Origin: Cohnella abietis
GTDB taxonomy: Bacteria > Bacillota > Bacilli > Paenibacillales > Paenibacillaceae
NCBI RefSeq assembly: GCF_004295585.1
Contig: NZ_AP019400.1
Coordinates: forward strand, 3,446,001 to 3,510,000
Direction: 5' to 3'
DNA length: 64,000 nt
The notes below the pieces were generated by a model. It did not search any database. It was not told the DNA's origin and was given only the letters and a program-made list of their open reading frames with translations. Made by a program: the position numbers and the translations under genes. Shown in pieces: positions 33,713-43,795 of the stretch; position 1 is the stretch's first letter; every line of letters starts with the position of its first letter.

Positions 33713-36172
33713 ATGAACCAGCCTGAAGGTCAGGGAACTATCTCACGAGGCAAGAGCAGCAAGGCTAAAGGGAAAGGAAAGAGCAAGGGACCTCGTAAGG
33801 GAAGAAAAAAAGCCGTACTTATTTGGATATTTTTCGTAGTATTATTTGCAATTGTATGTGCGGTAGTAGGTTATTTGCTAGTTATCCTTAACGGTGAACG
33901 AATTCTTAGTGCTAATGTAAATAAATTAAACTTAGACAAAGCTTCAGTCATCGTAGATCAGAACGACAAGGAAATAGCCAAGCTGTATGTTTCTGAAGGG
34001 AATCGTGAATTTGTTTCCTTTGACAAAATTCCGAAAAAGCTACAGGATGCTTTCGTAGCGACTGAGGACAAACGGTTTTTCGAGCACAATGGTATTGATT
34101 TGTTGGGAATTGGTAGAGCTCTCGTGAAGGACGTCATTGCACGGAGCGCCAAGGAGGGTGCGAGCACCATCACCCAGCAGCTCTCTAAAAATCTGTTCCT
34201 GAATGCAGATAAGACGATTTTCCGTAAAGGAACAGAAGCATCTATTGCGCTGGCTCTTGAACGGAAGTGGAGCAAGCAACAGATTCTTGAGCTGTATTTG
34301 AACCGGATCTATTTTGGTAAAGGACAATATGGCGTAAAGACGGCTGCTAAATATTATTTTAATGTATCTGATTTGGACAAATTGGAATTGTGGCAGATCG
34401 CTACATTAGCCGGTATTCCTAAGTCACCAGGTACGTACAATCCGATAAGCAATCCAGAGAGGTCGATGGATCGCAGAGCTGTCGTGCTTAAGCTTATGTA
34501 CGATCAAGGGCTTATTAGCTTAGAGGAAAAGGAAGCAGCGGCTAAGGTCGTTTATGATATCAAAAAAGCGTCAGGCCAAACAGGTAAATACCTCACTTAT
34601 GTAGATTATGTGCTAGATGAGGCAATCGAGAAAACCGGACTTAGTGAGGAAGAGCTGCGGAGTGCGGGCTATCGCATTACGACAACGATTAATACGAAGG
34701 CTCAAACAGCAATGGAGAATGAATTCGCCAATGCCGAGAGGTTTGAGACAAGTAAGGATGAGAGACTCGTTCAAGGCTCTATGGTCATTATGGACCAGTA
34801 TGACGGATCTTTAATCGCTATGGTCGGCGGTCGTGATTACCAGATACAAGGGTTAAATCGCGTTACGCAGCAACGTCAGCCTGGCTCATCATTCAAGCCA
34901 ATCGTAGACTACGGTGCAGCTATTGATACAGGGGATTATTATCCGTGGTCGACGGTACAGGATGTTAAGAAATGTTATGGGAATTATTGTCCTTCGAATT
35001 CCAATGGGAACTATTTAGGAACGATACCCATGAAGCAAGCGATTAAAGAATCGCGTAATGCATCTGCAGTATGGCTGCTGAATGAGATTGGAATTAGCAA
35101 AGGACTCTCATTCGCGGAGAAGCTAGGAATTAAGCTGGAAAAAGAAGATCGAAACCTTTCGACTGCACTGGGAGGTCTGTATCGTGGCGTAACTCCCGTG
35201 CAGATGGTAAGAGCATACGGTGCGTTCGCCAATGGCGGAACTCTTCAAGACCCGCACAGTATCTTAAAGATCGAAGACAGCAGAGGCAAGAAGGTATACG
35301 AATACGACGAGTCCAGTGCTACGAGGGTTATGAGTGAGAATACGGCGTATTACGTTACTCAGCTTCTACAGGGCGTCGTACAGAAGGGCGGAACTGGCGT
35401 ACGTGCTAATTTCGGTGGACGCCCAATCGCAGGGAAGACAGGAACTACGCAGGCTGGTATCCCTAACTTTAAGACAACTGGAAACCGTGATGTTTGGTTC
35501 GTTGGCTATACGCCGGAGTGGACGGCTGCAGTATGGTATGGCTATGACAAAACAGACAAGGATCACTATTTGAAGAAAAGCAGTGGTCAGGCTGCAGCCA
35601 TGTTCTCTGCGGTAATGTCCAAAGCTATGGAAGGCGTGAAACACAAGAGCTTCCCTATTCCTTCGGGCTTGAAGGATGATGAGAAGCTTGCGGGAATTAA
35701 CGGCTTAATAGCCGCGTATTCCCCAGAGCAGGTGTCCGTCGAGCTTACCTGGTCCCCTGTAGCTAATGAGGGGATGACATACAAAATCTATCGCAAGGTA
35801 AACGGTGAAGCAGATTTCAGAAAGATTGCAGAAACCGCTGATCCGTCGTACGACGATTACGCGATATTGCCGGATCAGGTGATAACCTATTACGTAACAG
35901 CGTACCAAGCATCCAAGAAAATGGAGAGTGCACCGTCAGAGAAGGTGACTATTACAGTTACGACAGGTCTCGAGGCCACGCCTCCACCTGGAGAAGAAGG
36001 TGGGGAGGTTGATCCCCCAGAGGAGTCTGAATCGCCACCAGAGTCACCGCCGATAGAGATTGTAGTTCCTGGGGGAAGTCCAACCCCGAGTCCAACACCG
36101 AGCCCTACACCAACCAACAATCCAAGTGAAACGCCAATCGGTGATACACCTGCCAGTCCTCCTGCGGGTTAA
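33713..36172 (+). CDS. Class A penicillin-binding protein (PBP1A type)
   Basis: Bifunctional peptidoglycan synthase, 819 aa. Very basic cytoplasmic tail (1-35), membrane helix (about 37-60), GT51 glycosyltransferase with EDKRFFEHNGID (about 116-127) and STITQQLSKN, then transpeptidase with SXXK in PGSSFKP (about 391), SRN (about 446) and KTGT (about 573). After it comes a fibronectin-type-III-like segment (about 665-745) and a Pro/Ser/Glu/Thr-rich tail with PTPSPTPSP repeats (about 750-819) that likely spans the wall. AAGGGGAG precedes ATG 33713. It stands alone between its own promoter and a strong terminator. Confidence 0.95.
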   Translation: MNQPEGQGTISRGKSSKAKGKGKSKGPRKGRKKAVLIWIFFVVLFAIVCAVVGYLLVILNGERILSANVNKLNLDKASVIVDQNDKEIAKLYVSEGNREFVSFDKIPKKLQDAFVATEDKRFFEHNGIDLLGIGRALVKDVIARSAKEGASTITQQLSKNLFLNADKTIFRKGTEASIALALERKWSKQQILELYLNRIYFGKGQYGVKTAAKYYFNVSDLDKLELWQIATLAGIPKSPGTYNPISNPERSMDRRAVVLKLMYDQGLISLEEKEAAAKVVYDIKKASGQTGKYLTYVDYVLDEAIEKTGLSEEELRSAGYRITTTINTKAQTAMENEFANAERFETSKDERLVQGSMVIMDQYDGSLIAMVGGRDYQIQGLNRVTQQRQPGSSFKPIVDYGAAIDTGDYYPWSTVQDVKKCYGNYCPSNSNGNYLGTIPMKQAIKESRNASAVWLLNEIGISKGLSFAEKLGIKLEKEDRNLSTALGGLYRGVTPVQMVRAYGAFANGGTLQDPHSILKIEDSRGKKVYEYDESSATRVMSENTAYYVTQLLQGVVQKGGTGVRANFGGRPIAGKTGTTQAGIPNFKTTGNRDVWFVGYTPEWTAAVWYGYDKTDKDHYLKKSSGQAAAMFSAVMSKAMEGVKHKSFPIPSGLKDDEKLAGINGLIAAYSPEQVSVELTWSPVANEGMTYKIYRKVNGEADFRKIAETADPSYDDYAILPDQVITYYVTAYQASKKMESAPSEKVTITVTTGLEATPPPGEEGGEVDPPEESESPPESPPIEIVVPGGSPTPSPTPSPTPTNNPSETPIGDTPASPPAG

Positions 36173-36199
36173 CGAATTTGATGCTTGATGAGCGTCCCA

Positions 36200-36240
36200 T
36201 AAAAGCAGCTGATCTGAAAGACGATCAGCTGCTTTTATTA
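36200..36240 (+). terminator. Terminator after the penicillin-binding protein gene
   Basis: AAAAGCAGCTGATC (36201-36214) pairs perfectly with GATCAGCTGCTTTT (36223-36236) around an eight-base loop; T-rich sequence follows. Confidence 0.88.
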
Positions 36241-36367
36241 CGTTTGCTGGGGACGCGCTCAACTGGTTCGGAAAGGCAACTTGTGGTAAGCTCTTTATAT
36301 ATTGAGCTGTCTAATCGGCAGCACGGGCATTATCACTAAGGTTGGATAAACGGAAAGGAAAGTAGGC

Positions 36368-36928
36368 ATGAAACGTAAATTTTCCGATCGCGCTAATTGG
36401 CGCCGTATATTAAAGAAAAGCTATGCATGTATTCCGATGGATGATGCCCATTTCAGGGGCTTCGTTACTTTGTATCGAATTCACGAGCTACGTGACCCCT
36501 TGTGGAAGGAATACAATGGCCGGAGAATGTGTTTAGCTGATAAAGGTTACTTATGGATGCAGCATTTTCCACGGGGAGAGCATTTTGTCGTTACTACGAT
36601 GTTCGATAACAAAGGTCAAGTCGTGCAGTGGTATATCGATATATGCAAGGTCCAAGGATTAACGGATCAACAGGTTCCGTGGTTTGATGATCTATTTCTC
36701 GATATCGTTGTTCTGCCGACGGGTGAAAAGCTGCTGCTGGATGAGGATGAGCTGGAAGAGGCTTTGGATGAAGGGCAAATTACGGCGAAGGATTCTGCGA
36801 TGGCACAGAAGACGGCGGGAAGACTTATGGAGCTCATTAACCAGAATAAATTTCCGTATTTTGATCTCAGCTTGACTCATAGACGAGTGCTGCTTGATAA
36901 GCTGGGATGGGAGAAAGGAACTATTTGA
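36368..36928 (+). CDS. DUF402 protein (Ntdp/YgaC-like nucleotide phosphatase)
   Basis: 186 aa. The FomD-like/DUF402 core shows WYIDICKVQG (about 90-99), DLFLDIVVLPTG (about 112-123) and LLDEDELEEAL (about 126-136), whose Asp/Glu residues bind divalent metal in the staphylococcal nucleoside tri- and diphosphatase and B. subtilis YgaC. Nucleotide phosphatase activity is therefore likely but not shown. Ribosome site GGAAAG before ATG 36368. Its TGA overlaps the start of the DUF218 gene. Confidence 0.85.
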   Translation: MKRKFSDRANWRRILKKSYACIPMDDAHFRGFVTLYRIHELRDPLWKEYNGRRMCLADKGYLWMQHFPRGEHFVVTTMFDNKGQVVQWYIDICKVQGLTDQQVPWFDDLFLDIVVLPTGEKLLLDEDELEEALDEGQITAKDSAMAQKTAGRLMELINQNKFPYFDLSLTHRRVLLDKLGWEKGTI

Positions 36929-37593
36929 TGTACGGGTTTAATAAAGGGAGGGTATCTGCCTCCCCTTCCTTCGCTGTGAGGCCGAGGCGTCCTAGGTGGC
37001 TCAGAGCATTATTGTGGTTAGTATTGGTGGGACTGGTTGCGTTCATGACTTGGTGCGGATCACTTTATTACCTGATAACGAGCTACCATGGAACGTCTGA
37101 GAACGAGAGTGCTATGAAAGCTGACGTGGGCATTGTTCTAGGTGCCACACTATGGAACAACGCACCAAGTCCTGGCTTACGTGAGAGGTTAGATCAAAGC
37201 TTAAAGCTGTACCATGCTGGTGCTTTTAAGCATTTTATCGTAACAGGTGGCTTGGATGACAATGGTGCAACCTTGACTGAAGCAGAAGGAATGCGCAATT
37301 ATTTGCTCGAGAAAGGCGTTCCTGAACAGGCAATTGAAATGGATACCCTCTCAAGAAGTACATATGAGAATCTGCTTTTCTCACAAGAAATTATGGAGCA
37401 GCAGGATTGGAAAACAGCGGTTATTGTTACTCATAGCTATCACGGGTCACGGGCGGAGAACATTGCTAAGAAGCTTGGCTACGATCCTGTTCAGGTTAGC
37501 GTGACGGACTCCAAGGTGCTTAAGATGTCCTATCATGTGACACGAGAAATATTAGCTTATACAAAATGGTTAGGTATGAAGCTGTTCCTATGA
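36928..37593 (+). CDS. DUF218 membrane protein (YdcF/SanA-like)
   Basis: About 221 aa. Basic N-terminus, one membrane helix (about 25-47), then the DUF218 Rossmann-like domain: DVGIVLGATLWNNAPSPGLRER (two blocks), FIVTGG (about 104-109), EAEGMRNYL, and the conserved SRSTYENLLFS then VTHSYHGSRAENIAKKLGY. Relatives are linked to envelope integrity (SanA) and envelope glycan metabolism (ElyC); the reaction is unknown. ATG 36928 is chosen because AGGA lies 8 nt upstream; ATG 36907 is inside the DUF402 gene with no site. Confidence 0.85.
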   Translation: MYGFNKGRVSASPSFAVRPRRPRWLRALLWLVLVGLVAFMTWCGSLYYLITSYHGTSENESAMKADVGIVLGATLWNNAPSPGLRERLDQSLKLYHAGAFKHFIVTGGLDDNGATLTEAEGMRNYLLEKGVPEQAIEMDTLSRSTYENLLFSQEIMEQQDWKTAVIVTHSYHGSRAENIAKKLGYDPVQVSVTDSKVLKMSYHVTREILAYTKWLGMKLFL

Positions 37594-37667
37594 CTAGGGA
37601 TCGGACGAACGGAATACATTGGTATTGCGGCAAATTCGTCGACACAAGCCATATGGGGTGAAACGTC

Positions 37668-38654
37668 ATGAACGCTAAAGCGAGCACATCGGACGTTAGG
37701 GAAGCTTCGGCCGCTCAACAAAGGCCCTCCCGGCAAATTAACGTCATCTTGCGTAATTCGGAGCATGACTCTGTGGCGGGCTCAGCGACTGGAACAGTGG
37801 ATTCTAATGGGAGCAACAGATTGTTGCCCCAAACCGGGCCATGGGTAGAATGGCAAAAGGAGCTTGACCGGATGGTCGGGCTGGATAATATTAAAGAGCT
37901 GGTTTACGAAATATATGCGTTGCTGCAAATTATGCAATACCGCAGTGAAGCGAGTTTGCAGGCTCAAGCCCACGTTTACCATATGATCTTTAAGGGAAAT
38001 CCGGGCACTGGAAAAACGACGGTAGCTAGGCTGCTTGCAAAGCTATTTCAAAGTATGGGATTACTGGCTAAAGGACATCTTGTCGAGGTTGAACGGGCAG
38101 ATCTTGTAGGGGAGTATATTGGGCATACAGCGCAGAAGACACGAGAGCTTGTCAAAAAGTCACTCGGCGGTGTGTTGTTTATAGACGAAGCTTATAGCTT
38201 GGCGCGTGGCGGGGAGAAGGATTTTGGAAAAGAAGCTATCGATACTTTGGTCAAGGCGATGGAGGACTACAAAAATCAATTTGTGCTCATATTAGCTGGA
38301 TATACGTTAGAGATCGATGCTTTTATTATGACCAATCCCGGACTTCCTTCGCGATTTCCTATTCAGATGGAGTTTCCCGATTATACGGTTGATCAGCTCG
38401 TCCAAATTGCAGAAGGAATGACTAAGGAACGGGATTATACGCTGCTTCCCCAAACCTTGTTCAAGCTCCGTCAGCTTCTTATACAGGAGAAGACAGAATC
38501 CATCTACGATTTTAGCAATGCCAGATATGTACGAAACGTATTGGAGCGGGCAATTCGCTATCAGGCCGTTCGTTTGCTTTCCCAGTATCCATCGGTTTCT
38601 CCTGGTAGACAGGAGCTCATGGCGCTACGACCGGAAGACGTTCGCAGTCTTTAA
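37668..38654 (+). CDS. spoVK: SpoVK-like AAA+ ATPase (CbbX/CfqX family)
   Basis: 328 aa. N-terminal 60 residues are variable; the AAA+ core follows with Walker [15 protein letters not shown] (about 108-121), [17 protein letters not shown] (about 143-159), Walker [15 protein letters not shown] (about 169-182) and the NPGLPSRFP segment carrying the arginine finger. B. subtilis SpoVK is needed for spore maturation and lies in the same neighbourhood (hfq, hflX, glnRA), which supports the name. GGGGTGAAA precedes the ATG. hflX follows after 26 bp. Confidence 0.9.
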   Translation: MNAKASTSDVREASAAQQRPSRQINVILRNSEHDSVAGSATGTVDSNGSNRLLPQTGPWVEWQKELDRMVGLDNIKELVYEIYALLQIMQYRSEASLQAQAHVYHMIFKGNPGTGKTTVARLLAKLFQSMGLLAKGHLVEVERADLVGEYIGHTAQKTRELVKKSLGGVLFIDEAYSLARGGEKDFGKEAIDTLVKAMEDYKNQFVLILAGYTLEIDAFIMTNPGLPSRFPIQMEFPDYTVDQLVQIAEGMTKERDYTLLPQTLFKLRQLLIQEKTESIYDFSNARYVRNVLERAIRYQAVRLLSQYPSVSPGRQELMALRPEDVRSL

Positions 38655-38680
38655 GTTTACATAGAGAGAGGGTCATGTTG

Positions 38681-39979
38681 ATGAGACAAAGCACGTATGA
38701 AACAGGCACAGCAGATCGCGAGAAAGCGATATTGGTTAGTCTTGTAACGGATAAGGTCAAAAGATCAGGCGCCGATCCTGAGCATTCGCTGGATGAGTTG
38801 GCATCGTTAGCGGAAACGGCAGGTGTTGAGGTTGTTGATTCTATTATGCAAAATCTAGAGGTTCCTGATAAGAAATATTTTGTAGGTAAAGGAAAAGCGC
38901 AGGAAATTCATGCATTAGCCGAGGAAACAGGAGCAACGACTGCGATATTCGATCAGGAGCTGTCTGGCGCACAAGTCCGCAATCTAGAAGAAACATTGGA
39001 TATGAAAATCATCGACAGAACGCAGCTGATCCTAGATATATTCGCAGGTCGCGCCAAAACCCGAGAAGGTATTTTGCAGGTCGAGCTGGCGCAGCTTTCT
39101 TATTTGCTACCAAGGCTATCTGGACAAGGGAAAAATCTGTCTAGACTAGGCGGCGGTATTGGAACAAGAGGTCCAGGGGAAACGAAGCTGGAGACAGATC
39201 GTCGTCACATTCGGGATAGAATTACGGAGCTTAAGCGTCAACTGGATACTGTAACTGCTACTCGCAACCTTCACCGCGAGCGCCGGCGTAAAGCCGGCGT
39301 AGTGCAGGTAGCGCTTGTCGGCTACACGAATGCGGGGAAGTCTACTTTACTTAGGCAGCTAACGGAAGCGGATGTGTTGGCAGAAGATAAGCTCTTTGCT
39401 ACATTGGATCCAACCTCACGCAATCTGATCCTGCCGAGCGGCAAAGAGATTATACTTACGGACACGGTTGGTTTCATCCAGAACCTTCCTCATGATTTGG
39501 TTGCTGCATTTCGCGCCACGTTGGAGGAGGCGGGGGAAGCGGATCTGCTGCTGCATGTCGTAGACACCTCATCTCCGATGAGAGAACGGCAAAAAAAGGT
39601 CGTTGAAGAGGTACTGCAGGAGCTTGGCGCGGGCGGGACGCCCATACTTGTCGTTTATAATAAAATTGATGTAAGCTCTGAGGAAGCCTTGTCTATGCTT
39701 TCCGGAGGGCAGGATACTATTCGTGTGAGCTCCTTTAATGACCAGGATATGCTGCATTTAAGGGAAGCAATCGAGGACAGAATATTGGGCGATGTCGCTC
39801 TATTCCGAATTCCGGCGTCTCGTGGAGATTTGGCAGCGCTCGTATACAGGGTCGGAGAAGTCATTGAGCAGGATACGGAGGAGGATTTACTTCTTCTAAC
39901 AGTGAGAGTAAATCCGACCGATATGGAGAAATCAGGGCGCGCACTAGAGCCCTATCGTGTAGTAGAGCAAGAGGCTTAG
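38681..39979 (+). CDS. hflX: Ribosome-associated GTPase HflX
   Basis: 432 aa. N-terminal HflX domain ([13 protein letters not shown], then [15 protein letters not shown]), Gly-rich linker [21 protein letters not shown] (about 158-178, in two blocks), then the G domain: [10 protein letters not shown] (about 213-222), DPTSRN, DTVGFI and NKID. HflX splits stalled 70S ribosomes. ATG 38681 is preferred over 38675 because AGAGGG (38667-38672) is 8 nt away. Sits between spoVK and ynbB as in other Bacillales. Confidence 0.95.
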   Translation: MRQSTYETGTADREKAILVSLVTDKVKRSGADPEHSLDELASLAETAGVEVVDSIMQNLEVPDKKYFVGKGKAQEIHALAEETGATTAIFDQELSGAQVRNLEETLDMKIIDRTQLILDIFAGRAKTREGILQVELAQLSYLLPRLSGQGKNLSRLGGGIGTRGPGETKLETDRRHIRDRITELKRQLDTVTATRNLHRERRRKAGVVQVALVGYTNAGKSTLLRQLTEADVLAEDKLFATLDPTSRNLILPSGKEIILTDTVGFIQNLPHDLVAAFRATLEEAGEADLLLHVVDTSSPMRERQKKVVEEVLQELGAGGTPILVVYNKIDVSSEEALSMLSGGQDTIRVSSFNDQDMLHLREAIEDRILGDVALFRIPASRGDLAALVYRVGEVIEQDTEEDLLLLTVRVNPTDMEKSGRALEPYRVVEQEA

Positions 39980-40004
39980 TTTATAAGGCGAAAGGAAGTC
40001 CATC

Positions 40005-41273
40005 ATGCAGGGCAACATACAGTTAGAGTTTGAAGAGCAATGGGAGCAATGGGCGGACGAAGCGGAGCAGCTGGTTTCACCGCAGTTTAGAATTATGGAT
40101 AAAATAGTCGAGAAGAACCAATGGAAGGTTATCCAAGCCTTTCAGAAGCATAAGGTGAGTGATTATCATTTTGCCGCTTCTACGGGCTATGGTTACAATG
40201 ATCGTGGACGTGAAGTGTTGGATTTGGTTTATGCAGATGTGTTCGGTGCTGAAGCCGCAATCGTCAGGCCTCATTTGGTTTCGGGTACACATACGATCTC
40301 CGCGGCGCTATTCGGGGTGTTGCGTCCAGGTGACGAGCTGTTGTTCGTAACGGGACGCCCATACGATACTCTCCATAAGGTCATTGGCAAACCAGGGGAT
40401 GGCTTGGGCTCGTTAGCCGATTGGGGCGTTACGACCAAGATTGTTCCCTTGTTAGCGGATGGAAGTGTCGACTGGGAAGGTGTGTCAGCGGCAGTAACAG
40501 AACGAACAAAGGTGTTTGCCATTCAGCGCTCTAGGGGCTATGACTGGAGACCTTCCTTCACTGTTGAGCAAATCGGGGCGATGGTTCCTCGGTTAAAGGC
40601 TTTGCGTGAGGATGGAATCATATTCGTAGATAATTGCTACGGTGAGTTCACTGAGGTTCTGGAGCCTACGCAAGTAGGAGTCGATCTCATTGCGGGCTCA
40701 TTGATAAAAAATCCCGGTGGAGGAATAGCCACTAGTGGTGGTTATATTGCAGGAAAAGAGCGGCTAGTGGAGCTGGCGGCTTATAGAATGACTGCCCCAG
40801 GTATTGGTGGTGAGGTCGGTGCCATGTTAGGTACAACCCGTTCCATATACCAAGGATTATTTCTTGCCCCATTATTAGTAGGACAAGCGGTTAAGGGAAG
40901 TATATTCGCATCGGCGGTATTCGCAAACCGAGGATTTGAAACACATCCGCGCTGGGATGATCAAAGAACGGATTTGATCCAAGCGATTCGTTTTCCATCA
41001 GCCGATCCGCTGATCCATTTCGTTCAATCCGTACAGAAGGCTGCAGCCGTTGACTCACATGTCGTACCTGAGCCTTGGGATATGCCCGGTTATGAGCATC
41101 CTGTAATTATGGCGGCGGGGACCTTCATTCAAGGTGGCAGTTTAGAGCTGTCGGCCGATGCGCCAGTGCGTGAGCCTTATATTGCTTACATGCAGGGGGG
41201 GCTAACTTACGCTCATGTGAAGTTTGCCGTCAAGCAAGCGCTACAGGAGTTCAAAACGCGTGGGTATCTATAG
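40005..41273 (+). CDS. ynbB: Methionine gamma-lyase family PLP protein (YnbB)
   Basis: PLP-dependent fold-type I protein, 422 aa, of the YnbB family once called aluminium resistance protein. Seen: AASTGYGYNDRGREVLDLVYADVFGAEAAIVRP (in blocks, about 48-80), SGTHTISAALFGVLRPGDELL, NCYGEFTE, and the expected PLP Lys in AGSLIKNPGGGIATSGGYIAG (about 228-248). Its reaction is unproven. It is directly upstream of glnR in B. subtilis too. AAAGGAAG precedes ATG 40005. Confidence 0.93.
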   Translation: MQGNIQLEFEEQWEQWADEAEQLVSPQFRIMDKIVEKNQWKVIQAFQKHKVSDYHFAASTGYGYNDRGREVLDLVYADVFGAEAAIVRPHLVSGTHTISAALFGVLRPGDELLFVTGRPYDTLHKVIGKPGDGLGSLADWGVTTKIVPLLADGSVDWEGVSAAVTERTKVFAIQRSRGYDWRPSFTVEQIGAMVPRLKALREDGIIFVDNCYGEFTEVLEPTQVGVDLIAGSLIKNPGGGIATSGGYIAGKERLVELAAYRMTAPGIGGEVGAMLGTTRSIYQGLFLAPLLVGQAVKGSIFASAVFANRGFETHPRWDDQRTDLIQAIRFPSADPLIHFVQSVQKAAAVDSHVVPEPWDMPGYEHPVIMAAGTFIQGGSLELSADAPVREPYIAYMQGGLTYAHVKFAVKQALQEFKTRGYL

Positions 41274-41309
41274 GCTATGTTGTCTGAAACCTCACACATA
41301 AACCTTACA

Positions 41310-41359
41310 TGTCTTGACATGTTTTTGTAGCAAGGTTACAATGAAAGTGATTTCAATCA
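41310..41359 (+). promoter_or_regulatory. glnRA promoter with three dyads
   Basis: TTGACA (41314-41319), 17-bp spacer, TACAAT (41337-41342): a near-consensus sigma-A promoter. Over the -35 lies the perfect inverted repeat ACATGTC-TT-GACATGT (about 41308-41323). TGTAGC-AAG-GTTACA (41326-41340) overlaps the -10. GTGATT-TC-AATCAC (41346-41359) lies just after it. GlnR normally represses its own operon through TGTNA-N7-TNACA sites; none matches that spacing exactly, so which dyad is the operator is open. Confidence 0.7.
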
Positions 41360-41389
41360 CAACACAGTTAGCTGGAAGGTTGGTATGAC

Positions 41390-41803
41390 ATGGGCGACGA
41401 GATTCGCAGGAATATGGCGTTGTTTCCGATTGGCATCGTAATGAAGCTGACCGACCTGACCGCCCGCCAGATTCGTTATTATGAACAGCATGAACTCATT
41501 CAACCAGCGCGTACAGACGGTAATCAACGCTTGTTTTCATTTAATGATGTTGAACGTTTAATGGAAATTAAAGCTTTGATTGAGAAGGGCGTCAATATTG
41601 CCGGGATCAAGCAAGTGATGAATCCGGTAGGGCAAGATGAGAACGACGGAACAATTATTAACGAAATGTCTGAGGTTAAGAGACGTGAGATGACCGACAC
41701 TCAGCTTCATCGGATGCTTAAACAGGAGCTTATGACGGGTAAACGTCCAGGACAGGTTTCTTTGATTCAAGGTGAGCTTTCTCGGTTCTTCAAGCACAAA
41801 TAA
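41390..41803 (+). CDS. glnR: Nitrogen regulator GlnR
   Basis: MerR-family repressor, 137 aa. The winged helix-turn-helix is clear: KLTDLTARQIRYYEQHELIQP (about 19-39, in blocks), RTDGNQRLFSFNDVERL, then a dimer helix. The C-terminal tail (GKRPGQVSLIQGELSRFFKHK, read in parts) is the glutamine-synthetase-sensing region of GlnR/TnrA. It represses glnRA and other nitrogen genes when glutamine is plentiful, with feedback-inhibited GlnA as co-repressor. glnA follows after 30 bp on the same transcript. Confidence 0.96.
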   Translation: MGDEIRRNMALFPIGIVMKLTDLTARQIRYYEQHELIQPARTDGNQRLFSFNDVERLMEIKALIEKGVNIAGIKQVMNPVGQDENDGTIINEMSEVKRREMTDTQLHRMLKQELMTGKRPGQVSLIQGELSRFFKHK

Positions 41804-41833
41804 GATCATAACGAAGCATTCTAGGAGGCTGTC

Positions 41834-43162
41834 ATGACCTACACTCGTGAAGATATTACGCGCATTGCTAAAGAACAGAACGTTAGGTTCATCCGACTGC
41901 AATTTACGGATTTGCTTGGTTCGATTAAAAACGTAGAAATCCCGTTCAGCCAATTGCAAAAAGCGCTGGATAACAAAATGATGTTTGATGGATCATCAAT
42001 TGAGGGTTATGTTCGGATTGAAGAGTCCGATATGTATTTATATCCAGATCTTAGCACTTGGGTCATCTTTCCATGGGTGACTGAAAATAAGGTTGCTCGC
42101 CTCATTTGTGATATTTATATGCCGGATGGGACGCCTTTCGCTGGCGATCCACGTGGAATCTTGAAGCGTACTCTTCAAGAGGCTGAAGATATGGGATATT
42201 CAACGATGAATGTTGGTCCTGAACCGGAGTTTTTCTTGTTTCAAACCGATGACAAGGGCAATCCGACTATGGAGCTTAACGATCAAGGTGGATATTTCGA
42301 TCTTGCCCCTACGGATTTAGGTGAGAACTGTCGCCGTGATATCGTGCTTATGCTCGAAGAGATGGGCTTTGAGATCGAAGCCTCTCACCATGAGGTTGCA
42401 CCGGGACAGCATGAGATAGACTTCAAATACGCTCCGGCAATTAAAGCGGCCGATCAAATTCAGACATTTAAGCTCGTCGTGAAGACGATTGCTCGTCAGC
42501 ATGGGCTGCATGCAACATTTATGCCTAAGCCTTTGTTCGGGATGAATGGCTCTGGTATGCATTGCCATCAATCATTGTTCCGTGGAAACGAAAATGCATT
42601 CTACGATGCTAATGATAAGCTTGGCTTGAGCAATGAAGCTCGCCATTATATGGCTGGAGTACTTAAGCATGCTCGTGGTATTGCTGCAATTACTAATCCT
42701 ACGGTCAATTCGTACAAACGTCTTGTTCCTGGATATGAAGCGCCTTGTTATGTAGCTTGGTCCGCGAGTAACCGTAGCCCGATGATTCGGATTCCGGCAT
42801 CCCGTGGCTTGAGTACTCGTATCGAGGTTCGTAATCCAGATCCTGCAGCTAATCCATACTTGGCGCTTGCTGTTATGCTGAAAGCAGGCTTGGATGGTAT
42901 TGCGAATAAGCTACCAATTCCAGCTCCAGTAGATCGCAATATCTACGTAATGAGCGAGGAAGAGCGTCTAGAAGCTGGAATTCCTAGCTTGCCGATTAAC
43001 ATTAAGGAAGCTCTAACGGAGTTGCTTCGTGATGACATCATCTGCGACGTGCTTGGCGATCATGCACTAAGCCATTTCTACGAGCTTAAGGAAATCGAGT
43101 GGGATATGTATCGAACACAAGTCCATCAATGGGAACGTGATCAGTACCTTACGATGTACTAA
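41834..43162 (+). CDS. glnA: Glutamine synthetase GlnA (GSI-alpha)
   Basis: ATP-dependent glutamine synthetase, 442 aa. Blocks: [18 protein letters not shown] (about 53-70), [37 protein letters not shown] (about 237-247), [13 protein letters not shown] and [13 protein letters not shown]. The length and lack of an adenylylation loop fit the feedback-regulated Gram-positive GSI-alpha, which also controls GlnR activity. AGGAGG precedes the ATG. A terminator follows at 43174. Confidence 0.97.
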   Translation: MTYTREDITRIAKEQNVRFIRLQFTDLLGSIKNVEIPFSQLQKALDNKMMFDGSSIEGYVRIEESDMYLYPDLSTWVIFPWVTENKVARLICDIYMPDGTPFAGDPRGILKRTLQEAEDMGYSTMNVGPEPEFFLFQTDDKGNPTMELNDQGGYFDLAPTDLGENCRRDIVLMLEEMGFEIEASHHEVAPGQHEIDFKYAPAIKAADQIQTFKLVVKTIARQHGLHATFMPKPLFGMNGSGMHCHQSLFRGNENAFYDANDKLGLSNEARHYMAGVLKHARGIAAITNPTVNSYKRLVPGYEAPCYVAWSASNRSPMIRIPASRGLSTRIEVRNPDPAANPYLALAVMLKAGLDGIANKLPIPAPVDRNIYVMSEEERLEAGIPSLPINIKEALTELLRDDIICDVLGDHALSHFYELKEIEWDMYRTQVHQWERDQYLTMY

Positions 43163-43173
43163 AAGCTAATAGG

Positions 43174-43217
43174 GGCTGTTCAAAGGTGAAAACTTTTGAG
43201 CAGCCTTGTATATTTTA
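43174..43217 (+). terminator. Terminator of the glnRA operon
   Basis: GGCTGTTCAAA (43174-43184) pairs with TTTGAGCAGCC (43195-43205) with one T-G wobble; TTGTATATTTT follows. Confidence 0.8.
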
Positions 43218-43236
43218 AATCGATTGTAGTTTTTGC

Positions 43237-43355
43237 GGGGATGTATCTCCCTACGGGTGCTGTTGAAATCGTGAAATCTGAATGGGTAAACTCTTAAATA
43301 GGAGATTTCACGATTTCAAAGGCAAGCGCTTCGCTCCTACAGGAGATACATCCCC
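43237..43355. repeat. Nested perfect inverted repeats (palindromic element)
   Basis: Outer arms GGGGATGTATCTCC (43237-43250) and GGAGATACATCCCC (43342-43355), 14 bp, perfect. Inner arms TTGAAATCGTGAAATCT (43263-43279) and AGATTTCACGATTTCAA (43303-43319), 17 bp, perfect, with a 23-nt loop. The right outer arm is followed by TCTTTTTCTC, so the RNA could also terminate. Bases between inner and outer arms differ on the two sides, making a large internal bulge. No coding content. Confidence 0.9.
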
Positions 43356-43469
43356 TCTTTTTCTCATCGATTAAGGGTAGTGACAATACAAAGAATAATC
43401 TATCGTATCCTATCGCCCTCCCACCGAATTTCACAACTTCCGCTAATTCCGCTGCAATCCGCAACCCAC

Positions 43470-43720
43470 TTCAATTCGCATACCGATTACGACCTCGCTT
43501 ACCTCGCTTACGGCATTTCCAATCCCGCTACAATCCGCATACCGAATAAGATCTCGCTTACGGGATCTCGCAACCCAATACAATTCGTATGCCGATTTCA
43601 ATCTCGCTTATATCACCTCGCAGTCAACTACAATCCGCTTACCGATTATCATCTCGCCTACGGCATCTCGCAACCAACTACAATCCGGATACCGATTACG
43701 ACCTATCCTGAGGCATAGCA
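43470..43720. repeat. Degenerate 50-bp tandem repeat, five units
   Basis: Units begin TACAATCCGC or a variant at 43529, 43579, 43629 and 43679, exactly 50 bp apart, each with CCGATTA-like, ATCTCGCTTACGG-like and CTCGCAACC-like parts. The unit at 43470 is 59 bp because TACCTCGCT is duplicated within it. Divergence is greater than in the 51-bp array near 3 kb, and the unit sequence is unrelated. The 112-codon frame across it has no ribosome site and is not called. Confidence 0.85.
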
Positions 43721-43795
43721 CATGCAAGAGGGATGTGTTTCCTAGCTAACGAATCGTATCGTGCTTATTAGCAATAAATTGCCTACTTATTTTTT

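Noticed and set aside
43380..43718. 112-codon frame through the 50-bp repeats
   Set aside because: It starts in repeat DNA, lacks a ribosome site and shows no domain-like composition.
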